A DNA stretch of 64,000 bases from contig OZ024909.1 in assembly GCA_964017125.1 (NCBI GenBank), forward strand, positions 79,080,189 to 79,144,188, read 5' to 3'. The notes below the pieces were generated by a model. The model worked only from the letters and a program-made list of their open reading frames with translations. It had not been told where the DNA came from and did no database searches. Shown in pieces: positions 41,580 to 53,106 of the stretch (positions within the stretch are counted from its first letter, which is position 1; each line of letters begins with the position of its first letter). Both the position numbers and the translations under genes were made by a program. Source of the stretch: Flabesymbios commensalis (taxonomy: Eukaryota; Annelida; Polychaeta; Terebellida; Flabelligeridae).

Positions 41580-44500
41580 GTGGTGGTGAAGATGCAATGT
41601 CACAGGGCAGCCCACTACAGGTTCCCGGTATGCCGCCATTAAGACCAGCACCGGGAATTGCAGGTAAACAATTATCACATCAGCACCGCAAAGAAAATGG
41701 TAGGGTGAACTTTAGGGTCATAAATTGCGAGGCAGTGTTGATTTTGCATGAAATTGGGCAGACTGGTCTCAGTGTTGAGCGATCAGAATGCTTGACAACT
41801 TTACATGTGGTTGATTAACTCCCAAGTGCAGCTAGGTGCAGCAATATTTTTACTTAAAAAATATATTCATGAAAATTAGTTATGTATGACCCTAATCCAC
41901 TTAATTAATGGTACAATAATAGTGCACAACCTAAATTGAATTTATCATTTTGTTTTCAACCAAATAGGGATTGATGTGGATAATGATGTTAGCGAATCTG
42001 GTGGGTTCAGTACACCTAAGAGACAGAAGTAAGTTTGAGTCAGTCCACATATATATGTGAAGCGATCTGACTAAATGAGACGTAAGTCTTTTTTTGACAA
42101 ACAACAACATAAAAGGTAAAATTACCTGGCCATGACTATTTTTTATTTTTTCAGAAGTTTTATACCCCACAGTTATCAAGTAGCATGGCAAGGGGTGGCA
42201 TGTCTTACATATTATTTTTTGCAGATATGGGATACTTTACTATGAGATTTTATCATTCATACATTCACTATATTACATATAAACATAATTATATGAAAAC
42301 ATTACTTCACTGAGATAGACTTGGGGCACCTTGAGACAGTTTTCGGGCACATTGAGACACCCTGACTTACCTCATATCTGAAATTAGGCCTATTCATAGT
42401 TTTTGTGCGGGGTGTATTTGAAGCAAACCATTATACATAAGTGATAAAGTGATAACACAGGTGTACGATATCACAAAAATCATAGGGAAATCAAGTATTA
42501 CGTGATCTATAGACACAGATATTGATCATCCTAAAAAAGTAATTTTCATGTAAGAAATAGACCTAAGCTTAAACAGGGTGGAAAAGGGTAATTAGTTAGT
42601 TTTGGTACCATTGACTAGCTGGCGAACAAATCGCAATATATTTTCTGTAAAACAGGCCTGTCACAATGTGCCCGAAGTCCCAAGGTGCCCCAGTCTCCCC
42701 TAAACTTTACTATGAGGTTATACCATTCATACATATATATACATCTGCACTAGTCCAGTCTCAATTCATGCCGAACGTAGCTCAACGCGTGCCGCAAATC
42801 AGAGTGAGATGACATATATAGGGGCCTACAGTAGGCCTATAATAAACATAATCAGGCTATAGGACAATGTTATAAAGGATATTAAGCAGTCTGTATTGTC
42901 AGCTATTGAGGTCAGACATGTTTTATAAATGATGTCATTGCTGACCAATCAGCATGCAGTATGTCCAAGGAGGGGAAATCCTTGAGACCAATAGGGCATA
43001 CCATATTTGGAGATGAATGTCAGCTATTGTGTCACTTTTAAATGATGTCATCGCTGGCTAATCACTGATCAGGATACAAACCCTTCTCCCCAGAATAATG
43101 CTTGTTACCGGGCCCTGTAATTTGCAAAAGTTGCGCCCAATCAGAACATAGCTGATTGATTATGCTGGACAAGGGCCATTGCTGATCAGCCAATAACATT
43201 TCTGTTTGGACAGACTTGAGTACAAACCTACTACCCTTAGTAGTTAAGGGACTGCTAACATCGAACAGTCTTGTTTTGTATCAAACTGATATAAAAAGCC
43301 CCTGTGGATATGTATCTATTTGATAGGGTCCCCGAAACTAAGGCCAATGGTCAGATTTATGAATGGAACTCAACCAACTATCAGTTTTATGAATGAAATG
43401 ACGTCACTTTTTGTCCCAGATTCAGAGACTAGATTCTGATAATAATGGACCTGGGCTGACGCCCAGCTACAATAAAAATATTTTAACTACAGCTATTATT
43501 TATATTTGAGTGGTGTTTATATTTGAATCAGTGATATTTACTTTTATTTATACATATTACATTGGTTGTGACAGTCTTTAAAGATTGGGAACTATCCATG
43601 TAATATAATCATTCTGATTAATGAGAACATCAGGCAATTACTTTTAATGTTCACATGTCATTATTGAATATTTCAGCATTCTAAATGAATATTTATTTTG
43701 TTAATTAATTGGTTGCATATTAATCTATACAAAATTTCCTTATAACTTTTCTCAAAATTATCCATTTTTCGACTTCACATGTCTTTTTGTATTTCTCAAA
43801 CTATATTTTTGCCACTACAATACCACGCGTGTCCCTTAGAAAGTTTGCAATATATTTGAGGGTGCAGATTCAGGATCTGTTAAAGAGACTTTTTTTATAG
43901 CCCACCATGTAGTTTAAAGTTTAAGTCATGGTGTGCTGACCGTACGTTGAATAATTTTATTTTTAAATGGTATGGTATTTTTTGTTTAATTATCTTAGTC
44001 AGATTGGGTTAGACATAACTAAGGTTTGCATCATCAATGTATGCAAATAGAATGTCTCTCTCTCTCCCCTTGTAAATAATAAATAGGACAATTATTTGAA
44101 TAATAGGCATACTTTTACTTCTGCAGCATAAGATTTTGTTTTTGGTCGGTGCTATGAAAATGTGTGGAAGATGAATTTAATGCATGCATACATAAAACAG
44201 TAAAACATGTGTGTTTTTAGTCAGCAAGGAATAGTCATACCCAATTGCTTATAAATTTTAAACTCTGTAGGTCTTTAATATTATGTCATTTATTTGTACA
44301 CATAAATTTGTGATAAATTTACATCATCATACTTTTTTCAGTGATCTGACATTGATGTTTAGATATATCAGTGATCTGACATTGATGTGTTTAGAAGATG
44401 GCTTTAATGAAATCAAGGACCAATTGAGAAGGTTAAAAGTAGTAGTAGTAAATCATTGCTTTACGTCACTTTTCGGCACAAAAGGTCTTTTAAGTGACAT

Positions 44501-44806
44501 TGTAATACGATAAAAAACGATGTAGTCAATTGATGAGATAAAATGATGTACAGATGATGATGTGAGGGTGGGGGTGATAGGGCATGGTGGATTATTAAGA
44601 GTGTTCTCCTTCGTTCAGCCGATAAAGGGTTCTGGGCATGTCTAGGGGATCTACCCCCGAACATGCCCAGACGGCCGGAGAAGGTAAAAAAACTGGAGTC
44701 TGCTGATAATAAAATCAAGGATGCTGATGAGACGGACGCCACTGCCGTGCCCAAAGAAGAAGTTGTAAGACATATCCCAATTGCGGACCATGGCCTTGCC
44801 ATATAA
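41580..44806 (+). CDS. Small plus-strand gene, unknown product; last exon split by a retroposon
   Basis: Exons 41580-41663 (acceptor TTGCAG, donor GTAAAC), 41968-42028 (acceptor AAATAG, donor GTAAGT) and 44342-44806 (acceptor TTTTTTCAG) join in matching phases. Protein fragments: MSQGSPLQVPGMPPLRPAPG (Pro-rich), IDVDNDVSESGGFSTPKRQ (acidic, then basic), DGFNEIKDQLRRLK and KLESADNKIKDADE (heptad-like coiled coil), ending RHIPIADHGLAI-stop at 44804-44806. The terminal exon carries a 239-bp insertion (44439-44677). Without it the frame is continuous. A 30-bp tandem duplication at 44340-44394 doubles the splice acceptor. Upstream exons are not found; family not recognised. Intron 2 (1.6 kb of mostly plain AT-rich DNA beyond 42710) holds a DNA element at 42313-42700. 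Confidence 0.55.
42313..42700. mobile_element. Truncated Tc1/mariner-like element
   Basis: Begins inside the family ('AGACTTGGGGCACCTTGAGA') and runs to the intact right end 'CCAGTCTCCCC' followed by TA (42701-42702). Parallel to 18092-18517 of the full copy, with about 10-15% differences by eye. The left third is missing. Confidence 0.8.
44439..44677 (-). mobile_element. (TAC)n-tailed retroposon inserted in a coding exon
   Basis: The insertion is flanked by GAGAAGGTTAAAA (44426-44438) and GAGAAGGTAAAAA (44678-44690), a 13-bp target duplication with one mismatch. The element is minus-oriented, 5'-truncated just past the 'GACATGCCC' palindrome ('CAGACGGCCG'). Confidence 0.85.
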
Positions 44807-44889
44807 AAAACAATTTATATTTATGTACTAAAATATTGGCCAAGGAAGTTTTTGGTGAAGAGACACTAAAGGCATGAAGTATTACCGGC

Positions 44890-45050
44890 ATGTAAGTAAG
44901 TAAAAGGTCTTTCTCTCGTCATTTTCGACCAGTATGGCCATTTAAATGACAATTCAGACTAAAATAATAGTAAAAGTAAAAGATGTAAAAAATCAAACTG
45001 ATAGCAGTATGTCTGCACTAAGGCATTCAGATATATGAATGTCATCAGGA
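44890..45050 (-). mobile_element. Short LINE 3' end, subfamily of 28850
   Basis: GTAAGTAAGTAAAAGGTC, 'GACCAGTATGGCCATTTAAA' and 'GACAATTCAGACTAAAATAA' match the tail at 28850-28950. After 45050 to 45480 I see only AT-rich spacer. Confidence 0.7.
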
Positions 45051-45496
45051 ATGGGGTCAGGAAGGTATCATCACTGGCAGTTGACCTGACATCTGATGAC
45101 CACTAGGACTGGGGTGCAAGTTTATAATTTTTTTACTTAAAAAAAGCTGATTTAGTACCTTGAAATGTATACAGATTATGGGTCGTAAGGGACATCATTG
45201 TAATCTGTGCCAGTTTCAGCAGCAAAAGTGAACCACATAAAGTACATTTGTGATATTTACTCATAAGACATGAAAATAGCGGTCACAAAATCGAAATTCA
45301 CCCTAATAATGGCTTGTCGGGGCTACAACTACTAGAAAGGGTGGAAGCAGTAGGATATGTGGAAAAAGACGTATTAGAACGATGAAGCCACTTGTTGACA
45401 CCATTGCTGCCATACTATCCCACGATAAATGTCCCAATGTTACCAATTTGAATTTTGCTAGCATTTACCATTATTAAAATCCTGTGTTCTATGCAG

Positions 45497-45690
45497 TAGG
45501 ATTCTGCTGTGTTATTGGAGCAGCCCGCACTATAAATAAGATACGTCTCCATTATTTCGCTAAGCTGACTGATAAGAAGCATCAGGTTAGGACTGATCTC
45601 AAATACAGATTCAACAATGCGTCGTCGAATGCTGACGAGATATATTCCTACTTCATTATTAACTCATTTCCAGTGATTACACTTTTCTAG
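45497..45690 (+). CDS. Putative terminal exon, unknown product
   Basis: After TATGCAG a frame reads GFCCVIGAARTINKIRLHYF, AKLTDKKHQVRTDLKYRF, NNASSNADEIYSYF and stops at TAG 45688-45690. Composition is protein-like and the acceptor is good. It may belong to the gene ending at 44806, to the helicase-like relics further on, or be separate. 45691-46098 shows nothing. Confidence 0.35.
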
Positions 45691-46098
45691 TCAGTCATTT
45701 TCTGAATAATTGCCTATTTAACTGTACGTAATTATATAAACTTTTTCGAAGGAAGGAATGCTAAGTAAGGTATATGGCTTTCAGTAATAATTATAAATTT
45801 CTACGCACATGCATGCTGTAATATATTGTGTAGTTCTTAAATATGTTCTGATATTCATGCATGTAAATAGTAATATGTTGTTATGTGGTCATTTTAATAA
45901 CCTCACCATAACTTTGATCCTGGAGGTTACGATCTAGCATGCTAGGTCTTGTTTTCTAAATCAATAGGGCATGCACACCCTCCAGCAAACACGAGACTTG
46001 ACCGTGTTGGTTTAGTGTTGGACCAGCGTCATAGACGGTGTCACAGCACTGAGATGATTTTTTTCGGCGCCTTGTGCTTGCAGCACCTATTGTCATAG

Positions 46099-46398
46099 GT
46101 GAATTGTGTAACTTTATTATTAAATAATCTGATTATAGTGGTCAATTCTATGAGTAGTAAACAATGTGCTAGTGGTCAAGCATATACAGAACTTGGATCT
46201 TTGTTGGATCTATTTTCCTTCAACGTTATATACGATGGCCCACGGGAAATTGGGATGTGTCTATGCAGTGACAATCACTGCCATGTCTATACTTCTACTG
46301 AGAGAAGGAAACTTTCAAGTCCTCGTCATTTTAAAATGAGAAATGGACTATGTAGACTTTTGTTTGCTACCAAAAAAATGCTACCATGGCATATCTAG
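46099..46398 (+). CDS. Open frame of 99 codons, unknown
   Basis: SSKQCASGQAYTELGSL weakly recalls the 'GQAYVALSR' strand of Pif1 helicases but the rest (MCLCSDNHCHVYTSTERRK) does not. Possibly decayed coding sequence. 46400-47100 has GC patches with 'GATGGCCCAGCATGGGTC' words like the 9.2 kb repeat, nothing more. Confidence 0.25.
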   Translation: MNCVTLLLNNLIIVVNSMSSKQCASGQAYTELGSLLDLFSFNVIYDGPREIGMCLCSDNHCHVYTSTERRKLSSPRHFKMRNGLCRLLFATKKMLPWHI

Positions 46399-47760
46399 TT
46401 ATTGTAGCAAATTATTGATGAATTTTCGAACGGAAATATCATAATTTACGTGCAGTAATATTCATTTTACGAGCTCGATTCTGACAGAAGCATAATTTCC
46501 AACAAAATGAGACATGTCGTGAATAAAACACTGCAGTATTCAGCTTACTATTATATGGAGAAGTTACTGCCTTTTGGGTTTACACAATAGAATAGTGGCG
46601 CTGAATAGCCCCTATGTTGTGCATGCGGGCGTGAACAATAGGCCTAGTATGTTGAGATTGCTGCTTCCTCGATTTCAGTGAGTTACCGACCTTGTATAGA
46701 AAACCAATGAGCATATACTGACCCTATCCCATCCGGCTGTGCGATGGCCCAGCATGGGTCTGACACACTTCGTATCCTGTGTTTCTGGACCAGAATCAAG
46801 ATGACTGACTCCCCGGCGACAATGGGGCGTTGATCCTGTGTTGTTGTAGTGTAGTCAATTATGTTATTAAACTAATCAATAATATTATTTAACACATGCC
46901 GACCTATTCACTATTATACATGCGATTGGAAATGCGGAAGCAGATAATTTTAAAGAAAATGTGAATAAAAAAATATATATTAATCACCAAATGGCAATTG
47001 ATGAAAATAATGAAATCACAAGGAAACCACACATTAATAAGTTTTTTATCAGGTATCACTGGTGTGGACACCGTTAATAACTGTAAAACAAAACACATAA
47101 GCCTTTGCACAAACTCCCGAACACATCACAGGTGGCGTCACTCGCATGAACTGTATTGTAGTATCACTTTAAGGTATGAAAAGAATGTCACACATTTGGG
47201 TCAGAACTCAACATTAGACCCTTCATCCATAAACGTCCGAGCTTATTATAATTCTCCCACACTATTATGTTGAAATAAACATATCTTGATGCTGTTATTA
47301 ACACTGTTCGACAATAAAAAGTGTTTTATTCATCCTAACCAACCCATAAATCATCCATCGTGGATATGCTCAATTCTGTCACTCTGAGCAAGGAATCAGG
47401 TCCTAAAAACATGGACACAGTTGATCGACACATCGCTAAATAACAATAAAGATATGTCGATCTGCACAAGATTATGTCGTTCATTTTCGTGATTATAAGG
47501 TTTGTTTGTTTATTTTATTTTACGTCCACCTCCGACACAATAAACGAAAAATTATTTTCGCTTTTTAGTTAAACACATAATAACAATGATCCCATTAAAA
47601 CACATTTTACGATATCACCATAATTTGTTGTGTGAGTAAAGACCTATAATGAAGATATGCTGCCATATAGACTGTCAGGTAAGTCCTTGGGTAAGATCTG
47701 AAGATATTATATGTTTGAGTTCACTTTGTAGGTCATATTTATTATTATTAACATAGGACA

Positions 47761-48082
47761 GGCCCGTCATTTGGGGGGGGGGTTCGAGAAAATCGCACGA
47801 CCTCCCCAACCCCCCCCCCCCCCCCCTGTGACCACAAAGCTGAAAATTTACCCCAGCAACATCCTCTAGAATCCACCATATTGCACCAACTTGCAACAAA
47901 AAAAAAAAAAAATCCCAGGGGGCAGACCCCCAGACCCCCTAACCTGCGTTTCCTATTTGCTCAACGCCAAATATCATTATTCAAGCGGTATTTTACAGGG
48001 TGTCCAATTAACTTATTTCGGAAATACCGTTCCCAGCAATTTAAAATTTGCCCCCCCTCAAAAATTTCTGGGCATGGGCCTG
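47761..48082. mobile_element. hAT-like MITE (CAGGCCC ends)
   Basis: Left end CAGGCCCGTCATTTGGGGGG, right end read inward CAGGCCCATGCCCAGAAATT then GAGGGGGG. Flanks CATAGGA and CATAGGG are nearly identical, consistent with a 7-8-bp duplication. The interior has long C and A runs and 'GGGGGCAGACCCCCAGACCC', a combination I associate with hAT-derived repeats in invertebrates. Confidence 0.65.
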
Positions 48083-48257
48083 CATAGGGGCTACCGCTAT
48101 AGGGGTGTATGTACATGTGGGTGTGCCTGCATACACTCCTCTGTTGGCGGGCCAGCGTCATGAATGTTCAATGCAGGTGACAAAAATCATTTACACTTTG
48201 AATCACTCTTTACACAGCGGTCATAACCGTTGGTAGGTCCACCAACACTGATAAATC

Positions 48258-48358
48258 ATGAAATTATCAGTCAAGCAGTTGGAAAAGCTAAAAATGGCAG
48301 CAGGCCACAATGTCCTGATCACAGGGCAATCTGGCACCGAGAAAACATTTCTGATGAG
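48258..48358 (+). CDS. First exon of a Pif1-like helicase (Walker A), degenerate
   Basis: From ATG 48258 the frame reads MKLSVKQLEKLKMAAG then HNVLITGQSGTEKTFLMR, ending at donor GTAACA. VLITG(x)SGT(x)KT is the P-loop of Pif1/RecD-type helicases, but Glu replaces the essential second Gly of GKT (GTEKT), so ATP binding should fail. No following helicase exon was found before 54.9 kb. It lies inside the 5.5 kb inverted-repeat element. Confidence 0.55.
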
Positions 48359-48584
48359 GTAACATTTAATGTTATACAAACTAATATTCATAGAAGTACT
48401 TTGGTTATACCTCAATGAGGCTTATGCTAAGCATACATTTTATTTATTGATCAAATCTCATACTCTCACGTGTAATTCATGTAAACGACAAAATAAAGCA
48501 TTATAGTATTAATAAAGGATTCCTAATTATTGCGTTACTACCACCATACGATATATTTACCAAAAAACTAAACATGTAGGTATA

Positions 48585-49660
48585 GTAAGTAAGTAAGTAA
48601 AATGTCTTCTTTACTTCACTTTTCGGCCAATATGGCCATTTAATTGAAAATTCCAAGTATTACAATATCCTATATTGTATAATAGAAGTGGTAAAGAGAA
48701 GATCAAACTAATAACTGCATGTTCGTACTAAAATATTCATTTTAAAAGGCTTGATATGATAATATGATGATACTCCTGGCACCTATATGTAACGAGTTTG
48801 ATGACATGTTGTAGCGCCTGCACTACAACACAGTTTAATGAGTATAAGGCAGCATAAATAATATAAAATATGAAGTGATTATAAAATGAACGACTTATTA
48901 AGTCACTATATCTCCATGAAGTCTTAATAATGTATGTATGTACACAATATAAATTAATATAAATGTCTTTTTTACTTCACTTTTCGGCCAGTATGGCCAG
49001 AGAAATCATTAAACCACAAAAAAATTCTCAAAAATTAAAGACTTACAGTGCCCCAACAGTTGGTAACAAGGTCCGTGATATTGAAGAGCACCACAGAAGC
49101 GATCACGAACCGTGAGGACACCGTAAGTCACCACAGGCTAATTGTACGGCAATGGCTTCTCTATGACATGCTGCATTATCCGCCAGGATGCCACAGAGAA
49201 ACCATTAAAACAATGAAGTGAAAAAATAATTATATGGCAATGGTTTCTTTCGGAAATCTCGTCCATCACCAGGATGCCAAAGAGAAACCATTAAAATGTA
49301 CTTCAAACAATTCCATATATGTACAAAGTGTGTGCTGGACGATCAATCCGGGGGCAACATCCCAGAAAAATCACCCAGCACAGATCAAAGAACCCACTGT
49401 ACAATGACAAAATATATAAAATATATAAATATGAATATATAAAGAATATACAAAGAATTTGAACTGAAAATTATTCGAAAATAAACATAACAACCTCAGT
49501 GAAAAACCCTGAACCACCGGAAAGCAAACACAAAAAACTTCGTCACAAAAAATAGGAAAACCTTGTTCGATGAAAGGCAAAAGGCAATTTTAAAGAAGTT
49601 GCCCAGGGGGAACCACGCGGAGGTGACACCCATCCAAAACCCCCCCTCCCACATGTAGGT
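48585..49660 (-). mobile_element. LINE derivative with both LINE ends, copy B
   Basis: The 3' end is (TAAG)n at 48585-48600 with the LINE 3' UTR (to ~48920). The interior from ~48960 has a second tail-like start and the sequence shared with 29390-29960. The 5' end at ~49590-49660 ('GTTGCCCAGGGGGAACCACG', 'GAGGTGACACCC', C-run) matches the 5' UTR start of the full LINE (28085-28153). So it is an internally deleted, non-autonomous form of about 1.07 kb, or two fused copies. Confidence 0.7.
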
Positions 49661-50030
49661 ATAATCATGGTGATACCCTATTCTTATCGAATGACTTCAG
49701 GGGTTCTTCATAGTCCACAATACCATAGATAGCGCTGCATACCCCAAGCGTTTGAATAATTTAGAGCACTATATATATACAAAACTTGATTCATTTTCGT
49801 ACTGGCTGATTTAATTGACCCTTACCTATTTCTTCACCTCCCAAAGTGGTAACCCAGTGTTTGCTGTCATTATTAACATATATTATAAACTTTTGGCACG
49901 TATTAAAATAGAATTATCATCCTGTCTCCGCGCTTATAAGCCGCAATATGAGCTCATGTATTATATTGCACTATATTATCTATTTGCACACAGGCCGATA
50001 ATCCTATCCTGAGAAGAAAAAAAGACAACT
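49661..50030. other. No recognisable feature
   Basis: AT-rich interior of the 5.5 kb element; a 65-codon frame at 49815-50012 lacks motifs. Confidence 0.4.
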
Positions 50031-50142
50031 ATGTATCCATCCCATCTATCCATCCATTTATCCATCCATTTATCCATCCATTTATCCATCCATCCATCCA
50101 TCCATCCATCCATCCATCCATCTAGCTATATGTCCATTAATT
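50031..50142. repeat. (CATC)n microsatellite
   Basis: Long run of CATCCATC with CATTTATC interruptions. Confidence 0.95.
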
Positions 50143-50483
50143 TATCTATTTACCAAGAAAAAACATCAATTAGGGTATATTAACAATAATTTGTACTAAG
50201 GTAATGTTTATTATTAAATAAACACATCGCACACAGTTCAAATCATATACGACGTTCATAAAGGGCTATGTCTAAGTGAAGTTTATAAAAATTAACATCA
50301 TTTCTGAATTTTACGTTTTTTACTACAAATAGGTATGCCAACAATAGAATTGACAAAAGGGCCATATTGCGCAACCGTTGGATTTGTATTAAGGCCCTGA
50401 CAAGACACCTCTTTGCTGACAGAAGAAATTTTCTGTCACATCCGAATTTATAAGGCCGGGTCTTACACTCGGCCCTTGATTTG

Positions 50484-50640
50484 TAATTAGTTATGAATGT
50501 GGCATTTGCGGAAATCCATGTACCAGTGATTATGATAGTATTGTATGTGATATGTGTAGCGTTCGGTGCTATCACGGATACCTCGACATAACAGAGATGT
50601 CCGTGTGGGTTTGGCCACAATGTGTTGGAATTAAGTGTTG
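50484..50640 (+). pseudogene. PHD-finger-like segment
   Basis: The frame reads YECGICGNPCTSDYDSIVCD then MCSVRCYHGYLDITEM and WVWPQC. Spacing C-x2-C, C-x2-C, H and a Trp before the last Cys fits a PHD finger, but the Cys after His and one of the last pair are missing. PHD fingers of this style occur in invertebrate LINE ORF1s as well as in host proteins. A 110-codon frame at 50552-50884 overlaps it. 50885-51420 has nothing recognisable. Confidence 0.45.
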
Positions 50641-51424
50641 TGTAGCCGGGACTTTTAATGGGTTTAGCATAGTTTATTTAGGTTGCCGTTGCTGCCCTCT
50701 CGTGACGAACCTGACAAATATGTTTGTTGACATAGTTGCCAGGTTACACCTTCTTGCCGCCGTTTTCAACCAGTCTTTGCCATTCCGTTTGATGAAGCCA
50801 TTGAGATCAGTCGTTGGTGACTGGTCTCGGCTCTTCACTATTTTTCATCGTTCACTGTCTAGCATTTGGAGAACAAAGCTCTAAGTCTTGTAAGCAGGTT
50901 AGTGTTAAATCGTTTAGAAGTTAATAGTGTTCGGTTTCTTTAATTGTATTTCCATTAAACTTAATAAAGCCACTCTATTTCTATAAGTAATATATTGATC
51001 CTTTCCAGGTGTAGCCTATATATAGTATTTGGATGTTTTACCTGGTAGCAGAGCGAACATGGTCCACTAGAACGGCAGAATATGTGAATTGTGATAATAG
51101 TCTGTATATATAATAATGTAGAATCAGTAATATAATGTGATTTGCCTAAACAGAATGTATTATGTTTAGATGCGACTTTATTAGTAACTGTAATGTTGAC
51201 TAGCTTGAAATTATAAAGTCTTGAGTTGGTTTTCATGGGAAGCTATATCATCCCCGCAAACCCGATTATAGTTATACTGGTAAGGGTAAAGGGGAAAAGG
51301 GTAGGAAAGGTATTGGTAAATGTTCTAAATAAAATAAATGTCCACACCTCAAATGTAATTCTGGTAATAATTGCAACTGAACCACTGCATGCAATAAATA
51401 AATACATAATGCGACACACTTAGG

Positions 51425-51770
51425 CTTAAATCATAAAAAAATAAGTATTTTTATGTCGGCTTCTTACTATGGCTATAAGATGTGATAATGTCCATAGACT
51501 AAAATTGCGGAAAAAATTTGGGCTGGTGTAGCAACGTAGCAAGTGTGCTGACAGCCCCATTTATCAGTTATTCTGTATTGTTATTTTGGATATACATGTC
51601 CGAAATTAAATTTCATCCTTATTTTCAAATGGGCAAACGCTTGGCACAAAATTACAAAAAAACTTACGTAACGTCTGTGGACATGTTGACATATTAAGGA
51701 CATATAAAAGAAGCCAAAATAAAACTGCTGATTTTTTTATGACTTTCGCCTGATTGAGTCGCTTTGATTA
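51425..51770 (+). mobile_element. Old relative of the TTAA MITE
   Basis: 'TTAAATCATAAAAAAATAAG', 'GGCTTCTTACTATGGC', 'ATGTCCATAGACTA' and 'ATTTATCAGTTA' follow the order of 759-1024, and the right end 'TTTTTTTATGACTTTCGCCTG' matches too. Heavily diverged, with an insertion in the middle. Confidence 0.55.
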
Positions 51771-51822
51771 TCAGCAAATGACGCTATTGTGTTTGTTTAA
51801 TTATTTTGACCATCGTATGTGG

Positions 51823-51900
51823 GGCGTGGGCCCTGGTACAGTGGTTAATGCTGCCTGTCTGGAAATTTGAAGATCGCGGGTTCGACTACCGTTCTGGCAT
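51823..51900 (+). mobile_element. tRNA-derived SINE head
   Basis: GGGCCCTGGTACAGTGGTTA holds an A box (TGGTACAGTGG), and GCGGGTTCGACTACCG 45 bases later a B box. The arms do not pair as a true tRNA and the sequence continues without a poly-T stop. It is a SINE promoter region. After it to 52420 no feature is seen. Confidence 0.65.
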
Positions 51901-52805
51901 TAAGGTTTGTACTGATTCAAAATACAATGTAAAGTAAGAATGACTTATCGATCTTTCGATTGAATGCTGAAGTGAGAATAAACAGTATGCCTCGACTCTA
52001 TGACATTGCGTTATATACCAATTCTTTACAAACGGCTGGTAGTCTTCACTGCAATTATGGGGGCTGCGCAACATTATACTATGCTTACAATATGACTTGT
52101 AGGCCTATTTATACCACCAACCAGGCTATTTTTAAAGAAAGTTTGCCGAGAACCCGTATCTGTCGTAACCCCGAGCAATATATAATGATTTACATTGGAT
52201 TAATATAATGAAGTCATTATGTTTTATGATAAATAATACATGTTACAATCAAATCTGTCTTACCAAGAAGCGATATGTGTCTTGGCCATTTTGGTTGATG
52301 TAATGCACACACTGCCTAAACGGTGTTGTTATATCGAACAATCAAGAGGTCAGGCAACATGACCTATCAGAAATTAGAAAGAATTGGGTGAGGTCACAGC
52401 TTAACCACACAAACTGAATATGAACAATGGATGATTTATGGGTTGGTTAAGATGAATAAAACGCTTTTTATTGTCGAACAGTGTTAATAACAGCATTAAG
52501 ACATGTTTATTTCAACATAATATTGTGGTAGAAATATAATAACCTCGGACGTTTCATACCTTAAGGTGATACTACAATACAGTTCATGTGAGTGGCGCCA
52601 CCTGTGAACACATAGAACACCTTTCCAATTTTGCCTACATTGCACCTCTTTCCTTCTGCAAAAAATCTCGAGTTGTGGAAAATCAACGTACACCTGTCAA
52701 GTATGTAAAGAAAGTGAAAATGCCTTTACAATTCATTTCACAGAGCAACATCCTGATGGCGAACCAGCTGATGAATACTTTGGATACTGCGAAATGTTTA
52801 TTAGT

Positions 52806-53045
52806 ATGTAAGTAAGTAGTGTGTATTTTTACGTCACTTTTCGACGAGTATGGCCATTTGCGTGACAATTTCTGGTATTAAAATATACTATATTGTATAG
52901 TAAAAGTGGTTAGGTAAAGACCAAACTAATAACAGCATGTACGCACTAAAATATTCAGTTGAAAAAGTTTGATGATATTTGATAGCTAGTTTGATGACAT
53001 GTTGCAGTGCCTGCACTACAACACCGTTTATTGAGAAAAAAAGGC
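52806..53045 (-). mobile_element. Diverged LINE 3' UTR copy
   Basis: TAAGTAAGTAG tail, 'CACTTTTCGACGAGTATGGC', 'ATATTGTATAGTAAAAGTGG' and 'GCAGTGCCTGCACTACAACA' in LINE order; truncated near 'TTTATTGAGAAAA'. Confidence 0.8.
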
Positions 53046-53106
53046 AAATGTTTAGTAATTTACTATTTGCTTCTGGCCTAGGTCATTCGAAAGTAAACAT
53101 TGTAAA

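Larger units (their letters stand above)
47127..52606. mobile_element. Large (5.5 kb) DNA transposon with ~200-bp inverted ends
   Basis: The ends are inverted copies: left 47127-47361, right 52606-52424, both starting CACAGGTGGCG and sharing 'CATGAACTGTATTGTAGTAT', 'TGCTGTTATTAACACTGTTC' and 'ACCAACCCATAAATCATCCA'. The left arm has a ~50-bp insertion. AACACAT lies immediately outside both ends (47120-47126, 52607-52613), a 7-bp target duplication. Inside are a hAT-like MITE, a LINE, a helicase-like exon, a PHD-like segment, a TTAA MITE relic and a SINE. I found no transposase, so the superfamily is open; a 7-8-bp duplication would suit P-like, Dada or hAT-like groups. Confidence 0.7.

Noticed and set aside
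47881-48163. Proline-rich frames (68 and 90 codons)
   Set aside because: They fall in the C- and A-run interior of a hAT-like MITE.
51823-51900. True tRNA gene
   Set aside because: Promoter boxes are present, but the acceptor, D and anticodon arms do not pair properly; a SINE is more likely.
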